Part shown: piece after piece, positions 9,068-17,263 of the stretch
Layout: each line of letters begins with the position of its first letter
Position numbering within the stretch: position 1 is the first letter of the stretch
Assembly: GCA_030750865.1 (NCBI GenBank)
Contig: JASMHE010000007.1
Location: 62,001 to 126,000 of the forward strand
DNA from: Alphaproteobacteria bacterium
Lineage (GTDB): Bacteria; Pseudomonadota; Alphaproteobacteria; Micavibrionales; Micavibrionaceae
Reading direction: 5' to 3'
Length of the DNA: 64,000 nt
Notes under the pieces: generated by a model
What the model saw: only the letters and a program-made list of their open reading frames with translations
Databases searched by the model: none
What the model was told of the DNA's origin: nothing
Translations under genes and position numbers: made by a program

Positions 9068-10747
9068 CTATCCGGCCTTGCGCAACGGCTTATATTTAAT
9101 GCGTGTCGGCTGATCCGCATCCGCACCCATACGGCGCTTATAGTCCTTTTCATAGTCTTCATAGTTTCCTTCGAACCATGTCACCTGAGAATCACCTTCA
9201 AAGGCCAGAATATGTGTCGCCAGACGATCCAGAAACGCACGATCGTGTGAAATCACCACTGCACAGCCCGGAAAACGTTCCAGCGCTTCTTCCAGTGCAG
9301 ACAATGTTTCCGTATCCAGATCGTTGGTCGGTTCGTCGAGCAGCAGCACATTCGACGGATCTTTCAGCATTTTCGCCAAATGCACACGGTTTCGTTCACC
9401 GCCCGATAAATCGCCGACTTTCTTTTGCTGGTTCGTGCCGGAGAAATTGAACGATGCGACGTACGCACGGCTTTGCATTTCAAATTTACCCAGCTTAATC
9501 ATATCAAGGCCGTCCGAGATTTCCTCCCAGACCGTTTTGTTCGAATCCAGCGAATCGCGGCTTTGGTCAACATAACCGAGTTCGACCGTATCACCGATAC
9601 GAATCGTCCCGCTATCCGGTTCTTCCTGTCCTGTAATCATCCGGAACAATGTTGTTTTACCGGCACCGTTCGGCCCGATCACACCGACAATACCGCCCGG
9701 CGGCAATTTAAAGGACAAATCCTCAATCAACAGGCGGTCCTCATAGCCTTTCGACAGGTTCGTTGCTTCGATAACCAAATCCCCCAAACGCGGCGGTGTC
9801 TGGATTGTAATTTGTGATTTGCGCTGATCGACCTTTTGAGATTCTGCCAGCAACTCTTCGTACGCCGAAATACGCGCTTTGGATTTTTTGCGCCGTCCTT
9901 CGGGGCTTTGACGAATCCAGTCGAGTTCGCGATCCAGCGTTTTCTGGCGTGACACTTCGGTACGGGCTTCTTGTTCCATACGCTTGCGTTTTGCATCCAG
10001 ATAAGCAGAATAATTGCCTTCGTAGGGAATACCGCTGCCACGGTCAATTTCCAAAATCCAGCCCGTTACGTTATCAAGGAAATAACGATCGTGCGTGACC
10101 ATCACAACCGTACCGCTGTAATCAGACAAGAAACGCTGCAACCATGCGACACTTTCCGCGTCAAGGTGGTTGGTCGGTTCGTCGAGTAGCAGCAAGTCGG
10201 GTTTTTCAAGCAGCAAACGGCATAGCGCAACGCGGCGGCGTTCACCACCGGATAATTTTGTAACATTCGCATCACCGGGCGGGCAGCGCAGCGCATTCAT
10301 CGCAATCGCGACCGTCCGGTCAATTTCCCAGCCATCAACCGCATCAATTTTTTCTTGCAACTCACCCATTTCAGCCATCAGTGCATCAAAATCGGCATCA
10401 GGTTCTGCCATTTCAACACTGACCTGATTATAGCGGTCAATCATACCTTTCACATCACTCAGCGCTTCCAGAATATTTTCTTCAACGGTTTTACCGGGAT
10501 CCAGTTCCGGTTCTTGTTCCAGATACCCGACGCGCGCGCCCTTTGCTGACCATGCCTCACCGACAAAATCAGTGTCGCGGCCCGCCATGATTTTCAGCAA
10601 AGTCGATTTACCCGCGCCGTTCGGCCCCAGAACACCGATTTTCGCACCGGGGAAGAAACTCAGCGTTACATCTTCCAGCACCTTTTTGCCACCGGGAAAT
10701 GTTTTACTCAGTCCGTTCATAACATAGACATATTCATAGGATGCCAT
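9068..10747 (-). CDS. ettA: energy-dependent translational throttle protein EttA (ABC-F ATPase)
   Basis: Soluble ABC-F protein of 559 residues (E. coli EttA has 555). It binds the ribosomal E site and gates entry into elongation according to ATP/ADP. Two ABC domains are visible: Walker [17 protein letters not shown] near residue 40, signature LSGGERRRV and Walker [13 protein letters not shown]; then Walker [26 protein letters not shown] and [12 protein letters not shown] charged helical linker ([20 protein letters not shown]) joins them, and an arm-like insertion precedes the first signature. The N-terminus [21 protein letters not shown] is EttA-like rather than Uup- or YheS-like. The start is ATG 10747, with AGAGG eight bases upstream; a TTG two codons earlier lacks such spacing. 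There are no membrane segments. Confidence 0.96.
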   Translation of the reverse strand: MASYEYVYVMNGLSKTFPGGKKVLEDVTLSFFPGAKIGVLGPNGAGKSTLLKIMAGRDTDFVGEAWSAKGARVGYLEQEPELDPGKTVEENILEALSDVKGMIDRYNQVSVEMAEPDADFDALMAEMGELQEKIDAVDGWEIDRTVAIAMNALRCPPGDANVTKLSGGERRRVALCRLLLEKPDLLLLDEPTNHLDAESVAWLQRFLSDYSGTVVMVTHDRYFLDNVTGWILEIDRGSGIPYEGNYSAYLDAKRKRMEQEARTEVSRQKTLDRELDWIRQSPEGRRKKSKARISAYEELLAESQKVDQRKSQITIQTPPRLGDLVIEATNLSKGYEDRLLIEDLSFKLPPGGIVGVIGPNGAGKTTLFRMITGQEEPDSGTIRIGDTVELGYVDQSRDSLDSNKTVWEEISDGLDMIKLGKFEMQSRAYVASFNFSGTNQQKKVGDLSGGERNRVHLAKMLKDPSNVLLLDEPTNDLDTETLSALEEALERFPGCAVVISHDRAFLDRLATHILAFEGDSQVTWFEGNYEDYEKDYKRRMGADADQPTRIKYKPLRKAG

Positions 10748-10853
10748 TACCAAAGCCTCTTAAACTGTTTGAATTCATACATATATATAATGTGATATCG
10801 TGTGGCAGAACGTACCAGAAAACGGGCCGTTTACAAAGCCCGAATATCAAAAT

Positions 10854-10888
10854 AAAACCCGCCTATCTGCAACAGACAAGCGGGTTTT
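10854..10888. terminator. bidirectional intrinsic terminator
   Basis: AAAACCCGC at 10854-10862 pairs with GCGGGTTTT at 10880-10888, with extra pairing possible inside the loop (TCTG...CAGA). Both strands have a T-rich exit. It lies 26 bp past the stop of the acidic outer-membrane protein gene (minus strand) and should end that transcript. Confidence 0.8.
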
Positions 10889-10913
10889 TATTTCTGAGGA
10901 GGTTATCAAACGT

Positions 10914-13376
10914 TTAGAAACGCCAGCCCATCTGAATACCGGCAGAGCTGATTGTCTCTGTTTTGTTTGATTGGAAATCATATTGCTGACCGACACCGAC
11001 ATTTGCATTCATAAAGAAATTATCGCCTGTGTCCTGACCTGTTGCTGACTCGACGAAGTCACGTGCAACATTGGTCAAATCAACGTTCACACCGGCCACA
11101 ACCGCGGCGCGTGTTCTGTGATCGTGAAAGTCCATATTTTGTCCGGCCTGTGTTTTATCCGCACCATACAGTGAAGCCATATTTTCCTGACTTCCCAGTA
11201 CAGAGTCATAAGACACACCGGCATCAACATAATATTCAAACATACCGGCCAAACTGTCATCCTGCGTTTCATAACCTGTCGGCTTCCAGCTCAGGCGGGC
11301 ATTTGCCGCCGCAACCGTACCATCCAGTTCTGACAGACCGAAACGATTGTCAATCTGGTGCAATTCACCTTGTGCGCGCCATTTGAATTCATCACCCAGA
11401 TGGCCATCTGCACCCAGATACAAGGACACCTGACGTTCTGTATCCGTATCAGCGTCACCATATTGTGGGACAGAACTGTAAACATCACGTGTTTCCGTGA
11501 TATCACGTGTTTCTGTTACATCGCGTGTTTCCGTAATATCGCGTGTTTCTGTAATATCGCGCATTTCCGTGACAGCCGGCACATCGACTGTGCGTGTACC
11601 ATACTGGGCCGGAATAGTGTCATAAACATTATTGTCATAGAAAAGCGGTTCACCGAATTGACCGAATTGCTGGTTACCGGCCGCATCAAGCATCGGGTCA
11701 CCCGCGCTATGCAAAAGCACTTCTTGTTCCGGTGAGATCAGATATTCTTCTTCGTAGCTGTACGCTTCTTCGATAACAACTTCTTCTTGCCCGACAACAA
11801 CGTCTTCCTGTCCGACGACAACTTCTTCTTGCCCGACAACAACATCTTCCTGTCCGACAACAACCGTTTCCTGACCTGTTACAACATCCTGATAGCCCTG
11901 AAATGCTGTCACAGAACCGCCGTAGCTGGCCTGACGGTATGTCGCACCGGCATAAACATTATCCAGCCAGTCATGGCCTTCATAGCTTTTGGTCCATGCC
12001 GCACCAACTTCAAAACCGTGATCGAACTCGACAGATCCCGGCAGGATATTACTGACCGTTTCACCAAGTCCTGTGCCATCAACCATGAAAGCACCATGCA
12101 CAGTGAAATCACCGTTATTTTCTGTTTCATGCGTATAAGAACCGCCCAGTTTCAGCACATCATAGAAACCTGTGTTAAAGTACACAGCTTCATCAGGCAT
12201 GATAAGAGCCGGACCGCTGCGGGCCGGATTAGCCATAGAAAGCGGCGCAAGATTTTCAACATCACGGCCAAAGACAATGTTAAAGGATTCGTCTTCGTCA
12301 ACGCGGTGATCAAGCTGCAACAGCAAATCGCCTGCGGCATATTGCGGATCATAGAAGAAATCCGTATCGCCGTCTTTGTTAAACTGGCGGATTTCAGCCA
12401 AAGCGCTCAATGTTGTATCGGGATCAATCTCGAACGTACCGCCGATTGCAACAACAGGCTTCTTGTTCACATAGATTTGTTCCGCATCAAGACTGCCACC
12501 ATTCACAGGATCATATTCTGTGACCGGCGGTGTGATTGTTTCAAATTCATAGCCGACTGTCACTGCAACAGAAACGCCATCATCTGTTTCTGCCTCTGTT
12601 TCCGCAACAACAGGCTCTTCAGCGGGTTCTTCTTCCGCAGGAGCAGGTACGAATTCAACTTGTTCTTCTTCTGCAGCCGGTTCTTCTTCGACCACTGTTT
12701 CTTCGACCTCTTCGACGACAGGTTGCTCTTCGGCAACAGGCTCATCTTCAACAGGCTGTTCTTCTTCTTCGACAACCGGTACAACAACAGGCTCTTGTTC
12801 AACTTGTTCTTCTTCTGCGACTGGTTCTTCTTCGACCGCAACCTGCTCATCACCGCTATCACCAACAACAGCCACAACAACATCATCGTCTTCGCATGGC
12901 TCGTCTTCAGCGGCAGCATCAGCGTCGCCTTCGCCATCATCGGATTCATCATCCTGAATTTCTGTTTGAACCTGCACTTCGTCTTCTTTGTTCATTGCCG
13001 TCATTGTTGCATCAGGATCGTCTTCGCCCGGTACGCTCGGATCGGCAGGGGCTTCCTGCTCTACCTCGGCAACCACTTCTTCTTCGGCATCTTGTTCTTC
13101 AGGCAAATATATGAAGTAATTCTGCGTATCCAGTCCGCCATTGTCGTAATAATCACACGGATCCAAGAACAATCCTGTGCCGATCAATGTCAGTCCTTCG
13201 GGCGCTGATGATGGCGGCGCATCGACAACCATACGGTTTTCCTGCGCGGCAACCAGTTCCGCATCTGTCTCACAATCACAGGACGAGAAATAACGTGATC
13301 CGGCAAGACCAAGCAAAAGCCCGACAGCCGTTGACGCTGCAATTGTTGTATAAAAACGTTTTTTTGAAATTTCCAT
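10914..13376 (-). CDS. large acidic, repeat-containing putative outer-membrane protein
   Basis: About 820 residues from ATG 13376, chosen because AGAGGA lies eight bases upstream. An N-terminal basic stretch and hydrophobic segment (about 6-26) look like a signal peptide or anchor. Residues about 90-265 are extremely acidic and Val/Pro-rich. From about 270 the sequence alternates short amphipathic strands and ends in GIQMGWRF, with the terminal Phe typical of outer-membrane beta-barrels. Two repeat tracts interrupt the barrel-like part: heptads of the VVVGQED/VVVGQEE type (about 497-535) and hexads of the RDITET type (about 606-631). No family name is recognised. The gene stands alone between two intergenic regions and has its own terminator. 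A surface-exposed barrel with extended repeats, or a periplasm-spanning acidic protein, are the best readings; function is unknown. Confidence 0.75.
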   Translation of the reverse strand: MEISKKRFYTTIAASTAVGLLLGLAGSRYFSSCDCETDAELVAAQENRMVVDAPPSSAPEGLTLIGTGLFLDPCDYYDNGGLDTQNYFIYLPEEQDAEEEVVAEVEQEAPADPSVPGEDDPDATMTAMNKEDEVQVQTEIQDDESDDGEGDADAAAEDEPCEDDDVVVAVVGDSGDEQVAVEEEPVAEEEQVEQEPVVVPVVEEEEQPVEDEPVAEEQPVVEEVEETVVEEEPAAEEEQVEFVPAPAEEEPAEEPVVAETEAETDDGVSVAVTVGYEFETITPPVTEYDPVNGGSLDAEQIYVNKKPVVAIGGTFEIDPDTTLSALAEIRQFNKDGDTDFFYDPQYAAGDLLLQLDHRVDEDESFNIVFGRDVENLAPLSMANPARSGPALIMPDEAVYFNTGFYDVLKLGGSYTHETENNGDFTVHGAFMVDGTGLGETVSNILPGSVEFDHGFEVGAAWTKSYEGHDWLDNVYAGATYRQASYGGSVTAFQGYQDVVTGQETVVVGQEDVVVGQEEVVVGQEDVVVGQEEVVIEEAYSYEEEYLISPEQEVLLHSAGDPMLDAAGNQQFGQFGEPLFYDNNVYDTIPAQYGTRTVDVPAVTEMRDITETRDITETRDVTETRDITETRDVYSSVPQYGDADTDTERQVSLYLGADGHLGDEFKWRAQGELHQIDNRFGLSELDGTVAAANARLSWKPTGYETQDDSLAGMFEYYVDAGVSYDSVLGSQENMASLYGADKTQAGQNMDFHDHRTRAAVVAGVNVDLTNVARDFVESATGQDTGDNFFMNANVGVGQQYDFQSNKTETISSAGIQMGWRF
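11484..11561 (-). repeat. 18-bp coding tandem repeat (RDITET units)
   Basis: Four to five consecutive copies of an 18-base unit encoding R-D-I/V-T-E-T inside the acidic outer-membrane protein gene. The copies differ by single I/V changes, so the array is recent or homogenised and could change copy number. Confidence 0.85.
11772..11888 (-). repeat. 21-bp coding tandem repeat (VVVGQE-E/D units)
   Basis: About five copies of a 21-base unit encoding V-V-V-G-Q-E-D/E, with D and E alternating so that the effective period is 42 bases. The array lies in the same gene as the RDITET repeat and about 200 bases from it. Confidence 0.85.
12585..12848 (-). repeat. degenerate acidic Glu/Val/Pro-rich coding region
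   Basis: Codes for loosely repeated PVAEEEQVE-like and PVVEEEEQ-like segments in the N-terminal half of the acidic outer-membrane protein. The repetition is imperfect at DNA level; it creates spuriously long open frames on the opposite strand. Confidence 0.7.
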
Positions 13377-13657
13377 TGAACACATCCTCTTCAATTTCTA
13401 TTCGCCGCACGACACAGCTACAATTTGTAACAGGGCTGCGTATCAGTTTTTCTTTAAGGAACTGTTTTGTAACACACACAGACCAATATTTCATATGTAA
13501 ATATTTATCAGGGCTGGAACTTATCACCAACAAGGCACTTATGTCAAACTTTTTGTCACGAAAAAAATCGGGTTTTCTACAACAGGAAAGCAGCGTATGC
13601 TCGGGGCTATATTCTTTGCGCAAGTCGTGCTAATCTGACCCTCAAAAAGGATAACAT

Positions 13658-14407
13658 ATGAGCCGTTCTTCAAATTCCACTGATTCTTTGGTCAACGCAA
13701 CCAAATCCCGCGCCAATTTCTCCGGTCATGGCAGTTCAAAGGGCGCGGCGGGTTTTCGCGTTGAAGGCGATAGCGGCAACGGCGAATTTCTGTCCACCGT
13801 CGGCGAGTCGGCCATCGTCAATCCGCACGCACATGGTTATGATAAAATCCATATCGGTCTGGCATGGGATCAGCTACAGGTCAGCGAAAAACAAAGCCTG
13901 TTTGACAAATTATTAGGACGAAAAAGAAACAGCGCCGCCAATGTCGACCTTGATCTTGGCTGTTTATACGAACTGAAAAACGGCATGCGCGGCTGCATAC
14001 AGGCCTTCGGCGATGATATGCTCGGCAGCTATGATGCGCCCCCCTTTATCAATCTATCGGGCGATGAGCGCACGGGCGCGGCCGAAGGTGATGACGAATA
14101 TATCACCATCAACGGCAAACGCTGGCCCGACATTAAACGTATTTTGTTCTATGCTTATATTTATGACGGCGCGCCGGACTGGGAAATTCTGAAACCGCAA
14201 ATTCACGTCCGCGTTCCGGGCGAAGAACCGATGATCGTGATTCCGAAAGTCGCACGCTCCGAGCTCGACTTGTGCGTGATCGCCGGTATGGAAAATGTGC
14301 GCAACGGTATCCGCATCACAAACTATACCGAATATTACCCCGGACACGCCGAAATGGACCGTGCCTACGGATTCGGCCTGCAATGGGCTGATGGCAAAAA
14401 AATATGA
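13658..14407 (+). CDS. TerD-family protein (first copy)
   Basis: A 249-residue cytoplasmic protein with a TerD fold, the calcium-binding domain of tellurite-resistance/stress operons. The conserved core is visible: YDKIHIGLAWDQ near 66, VDLDLGCLYEL near 97 (a DxD metal site), LSGDERTGAAEGDDEYITI near 132-150 (the second acidic cluster) and RILFYAYIYDGAPDW near 165. Both acidic clusters that coordinate Ca2+ in TerD structures are intact. The first 60 residues are Ser/Gly-rich and poorly conserved. AAAAGGATA precedes the ATG as ribosome site. It is followed 94 bp on by a Ca2+/Na+ exchanger gene and then by a second TerD gene. Known TerD clusters act in phage, tellurite and envelope stress; the actual role here is not shown. 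Confidence 0.88.
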   Translation: MSRSSNSTDSLVNATKSRANFSGHGSSKGAAGFRVEGDSGNGEFLSTVGESAIVNPHAHGYDKIHIGLAWDQLQVSEKQSLFDKLLGRKRNSAANVDLDLGCLYELKNGMRGCIQAFGDDMLGSYDAPPFINLSGDERTGAAEGDDEYITINGKRWPDIKRILFYAYIYDGAPDWEILKPQIHVRVPGEEPMIVIPKVARSELDLCVIAGMENVRNGIRITNYTEYYPGHAEMDRAYGFGLQWADGKKI

Positions 14408-14501
14408 AACACGCTATGATGGCGCACTGTAATTCGCACGAAGCACAGTGCATATCCAACCCAAAACTACACTCGAAATTACATACGAAGAGAACAAAAC
14501 C

Positions 14502-15482
14502 ATGATGGAATTCCTTGTCGTTGATGCATTTTTACTCGCTCTGGGCGCTCTGGGTCTGGGGATGGTACTCTTGATCAAGGGCGGCGCCTGGACCGTCGAT
14601 GCGGCCGTTTATATCGCCCGGCATTTTGGCGTTTCTCCGCTTCTGGTCGGGTTTACCATTGTCGCCTTCGGCACATCTTTGCCGGAATTGATCGTGTCTA
14701 TCAATGCCAGCTTCCATGATTTACCCGGCATTGCTGTGGGGAATGTGATCGGATCAAACATCGCCAACATTTTGCTTGTTGTCGGGGTCACGGCCTTGTT
14801 CGGCACATTATCTGTCACATCCAAAGCCATCAACCGCGACCTGATTGCCATGATGATCGCGACCATCTTTTTAATGGCCATGCTCTATCACGGCGTCATC
14901 AACCAGATTGTCGGGATCGGCATGCTCGGCATGTTGATTGCGTACACATTCTGGCAATATATCATGGCGAAAAAAGGCGAACTTCCGGTTGAAGACATCG
15001 ACGAACCGGAATTCAAATCCATGTTACTGGCGGTTCTGTTCCTGATTGCGGGTTTGATCGCCATCTCTGCCGGCGCTGAATTTCTGGTACGCGGGGCGCG
15101 CGTCTCGGCCACTATTATCGGTGTTCCCGAAGATGTGATCGCGCTGAGTATCATCGCGCTCGGCACATCCCTGCCCGAACTGTCAACATGCGTGATTGCC
15201 GCCCTGCGCAAACAAACAGATATCGTTCTGGGCAATATTATCGGCTCGAACGTCTTTAACGTGATGATGATTATCGGCGCCACCGCCGCAAGCCGCCCCA
15301 TTCTGTCGGAAAGCCTGGCACCGCAGATCATTTCTTTTGATATGTGGGTGACCTTCGGCGTTAGTGCTTTATTTACGGCTATCCTGTTAAGCTATGGTAA
15401 GATTAACAAGCTGATCGGCGGCATATTCACCATCGGATATGTTTCATATATGGGCGCTCTATATGTTCTCTATATCGGATAA
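14502..15482 (+). CDS. calcium/sodium antiporter, CaCA family
   Basis: Integral membrane exchanger of 326 residues, with about ten membrane segments in two inverted halves. Both alpha repeats are present: GTSLPELIVSIN with GNVIGSNIANILLVVG in the first half, and GTSLPELSTCV with GNIIGSNVFNVMMIIG in the second. This is the YrbG/K+-dependent Na+/Ca2+ exchanger type that exports Ca2+ in exchange for Na+. The start is ATG 14502, chosen because GAAGAG lies nine bases upstream and the first membrane segment follows directly; an earlier GTG at 14448 would add 18 polar residues. It sits between two TerD genes on the same strand, which suggests a shared calcium-related role. That link is inference. 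Confidence 0.93.
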   Translation: MMEFLVVDAFLLALGALGLGMVLLIKGGAWTVDAAVYIARHFGVSPLLVGFTIVAFGTSLPELIVSINASFHDLPGIAVGNVIGSNIANILLVVGVTALFGTLSVTSKAINRDLIAMMIATIFLMAMLYHGVINQIVGIGMLGMLIAYTFWQYIMAKKGELPVEDIDEPEFKSMLLAVLFLIAGLIAISAGAEFLVRGARVSATIIGVPEDVIALSIIALGTSLPELSTCVIAALRKQTDIVLGNIIGSNVFNVMMIIGATAASRPILSESLAPQIISFDMWVTFGVSALFTAILLSYGKINKLIGGIFTIGYVSYMGALYVLYIG

Positions 15483-15566
15483 CGCCTCACATTAAAATGA
15501 CGCCGGATAACGCCGGAAACGAAAGAATACAGACGCAAAAACAAAGACGAAGAACAAGGACTGAAC

Positions 15567-16526
15567 ATGACGGAAGATGGCAAAAACCACACTGATGATG
15601 ATTTCACACCATTGCCGGATGATGATGACATGAATGTCCGTCCGATTGACATGGATGAAGCACCGCGCGGACAATCACCCGATCCTTTTGCGCCTGCAAC
15701 ACCGGGAACCCCTGCTCCGCCGCCGGAATCAAGCGGGCAGCCACCCCACACACCGGACCAAATGCATGCCGCGCCGCCTGAAACAGGCGGACAACCACCG
15801 GAACAACAATCGCCACAAGAAGACCTGCCGCCAGAACAGGTACAACAAGAACAGGCACAGCAAGAGCCGCCGCAACCAACGGTCAACCCCGATCTGATTG
15901 CACAGGAAGCGGAAAGCAAAGGCAATCTTGTCGGCAAGGGCATAACCGAAGAATTAACCGCAAAATATCCGCGCCTGCAAAACATCACGATTGCCGCCGG
16001 ATGGGATCAGCGCGCCATTGAAGAGCAAATGATAGATATCGACCTCAGTGTCTTCTTGCTCGACCGCAATGACAAAACGCGCGAAGATACCGACTTTATT
16101 TTCTACAACACGACACAAGATAAAAACGGCGCGGTCAGACATCTGGAAGACAGCCGTACAGGTGCGGGCGAAGGCGATGACGAAGCCGTCGCACTGGACC
16201 TGAACGGTATTTCATTTGATGTGATGAAGATTATGGTGGTCTTATCCGTTTACGACCCCGCAATGGACGGCAAGCATTTCGGCATGGTGAAAAACATGTT
16301 CATCCGCATTATCAATGCCGAAGATGATTATGAAATGCTGCGCTTTATGATTGATAATGACGATCTGGAACAGAACAAGGGCACAGGCATGTATGGATTG
16401 TGCCTGTATCGCGAAGGACCAAAATGGCTGTGTGATACACTCGGCGAAATTCAGGAAGGCGGCCTTGCAAAGATCGCAACGGATTATGATATTATCGTGC
16501 GGGAAATGCAGTCCACCGGCGGATAA
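15567..16526 (+). CDS. TerD-family protein with proline/glutamine-rich N-terminal region (second copy)
   Basis: A 319-residue protein. Residues about 1-110 are disordered, very rich in Pro, Gln and Glu. The C-terminal half is a TerD domain: NITIAAGWDQR near 137, MIDIDLSVFLLDRND near 152 (metal-site DxD), DSRTGAGEGDDEAVALDLNG near 190-210, and MVVLSVYDPAMDGKHFGMV. The acidic calcium-site residues are conserved. It lies 84 bp after the exchanger gene on the same strand and may share its transcript. The disordered extension is unlike the first TerD copy and could serve as a tether or interaction arm. No membrane segment or signal peptide is seen, so the protein should be cytoplasmic. Confidence 0.85.
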   Translation: MTEDGKNHTDDDFTPLPDDDDMNVRPIDMDEAPRGQSPDPFAPATPGTPAPPPESSGQPPHTPDQMHAAPPETGGQPPEQQSPQEDLPPEQVQQEQAQQEPPQPTVNPDLIAQEAESKGNLVGKGITEELTAKYPRLQNITIAAGWDQRAIEEQMIDIDLSVFLLDRNDKTREDTDFIFYNTTQDKNGAVRHLEDSRTGAGEGDDEAVALDLNGISFDVMKIMVVLSVYDPAMDGKHFGMVKNMFIRIINAEDDYEMLRFMIDNDDLEQNKGTGMYGLCLYREGPKWLCDTLGEIQEGGLAKIATDYDIIVREMQSTGG

Positions 16527-16561
16527 AACACGCAAGCGTGCCAGCAAACCAACGAGACAAA

Positions 16562-16587
16562 CCGATAAAACGGGCCGATAAAACGGG
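16562..16587. repeat. perfect 13-bp tandem duplication
   Basis: CCGATAAAACGGG occurs twice head to tail, at 16562-16574 and 16575-16587, in the gap after the second TerD gene. Each copy is itself a small CCG...CGG inverted repeat. It may help end transcription between convergent genes, or be a replication-slip product. Confidence 0.6.
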
Positions 16588-16633
16588 CTAATAAGACAGC
16601 CGCAAACATAAACGGTCGCATCACGCAACGCGC

Positions 16634-17152
16634 CTAGAAGCCGCCGCCACCTTTTTTCATACCCATCAGACTTTCGCCGCGCACCTTCGGCTTTTTACCG
16701 CCACCACCGCCACGGTTATTGTCGCCGCCACCGCCACGGTCATGTAATTCACGCGCGATCAGGCGATCAAAATCGGGCATTTTATTCATTGAAATATCCT
16801 GCACAACGGCACGAAAGAAATTACAGGATTTGCCCTGCCAGTCATAAATTTCCTTGTCGTGCGGCTTGGCATTGAGCCAGAAATCATGAATATCCCATTC
16901 ATTATCGCCTTTTAAATGACCACGGATCAGACATATCTGTTCCATCATCAGACTTTCATCTGTCGGTGCATCGCGCACAATCTGGATTTCCGCCTCGATA
17001 TCATCATCTTCGGCGCCCATACGCACTTCGGCCGAACAGGTCGTCCCGCCATCCAGCTCTTCGTCATATGTTGACCACGGATAGGTTTCATACGCGCCGA
17101 TCAATTTGGGCACGCCAAGCTTGTCCATCAATTCTTTGAATGTAAAACTCAT
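16634..17152 (-). CDS. hypothetical protein with glycine-rich C-terminal tail
   Basis: About 172 residues from ATG 17152 (MSFTFKELMDKLG); an upstream in-frame ATG at 17197 would add a basic stretch that looks non-coding. The protein has a mixed alpha/beta body with an acidic patch EDDDIEAEIQIVRD and ends in a low-complexity tail of glycine runs with Lys and Arg. No signal peptide or membrane segment is seen. I do not recognise the family. It is convergent with the second TerD gene and diverges from nothing nearby, so membership in the TerD block is only positional. The tail resembles nucleic-acid- or membrane-contacting Gly/Lys tails but no function can be given. Confidence 0.65.
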   Translation of the reverse strand: MSFTFKELMDKLGVPKLIGAYETYPWSTYDEELDGGTTCSAEVRMGAEDDDIEAEIQIVRDAPTDESLMMEQICLIRGHLKGDNEWDIHDFWLNAKPHDKEIYDWQGKSCNFFRAVVQDISMNKMPDFDRLIARELHDRGGGGDNNRGGGGGKKPKVRGESLMGMKKGGGGF

Positions 17153-17263
17153 GATATCTTTTACCGTTATCCGTCTTCGCAGGCACATGCGCACCATAGC
17201 GCGGCTGCCGCGTAAACCCCTACTTATACCGTAATATAAAAGAGATGCAAAAATAAAGTATAT

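Noticed and set aside
11484-11888. CRISPR array
   Set aside because: The repeats are adjacent, in frame with a coding region and without unique spacers of fixed length.
12536-13114. A plus-strand Leu/Gln-rich open frame of 192 codons
   Set aside because: It is another antisense shadow of the acidic low-complexity stretch, with a biased composition and no start signal.
11787-13208. A 473-codon open frame on the plus strand
   Set aside because: It lies antisense to the acidic repeat protein, is composed of runs of Phe, Arg and Ile produced by the reverse complement of Glu/Val-rich codons, and has no ribosome site or plausible fold.
15470-15988. Cys/Gly/Ser-rich minus-strand open frame
   Set aside because: It is the shadow of the Pro/Gln-rich N-terminal region of the second TerD gene.
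13658-16526. Classical tellurite-resistance operon
   Set aside because: terA, terB, terC and terZ equivalents are not seen; only TerD domains and an exchanger are present.
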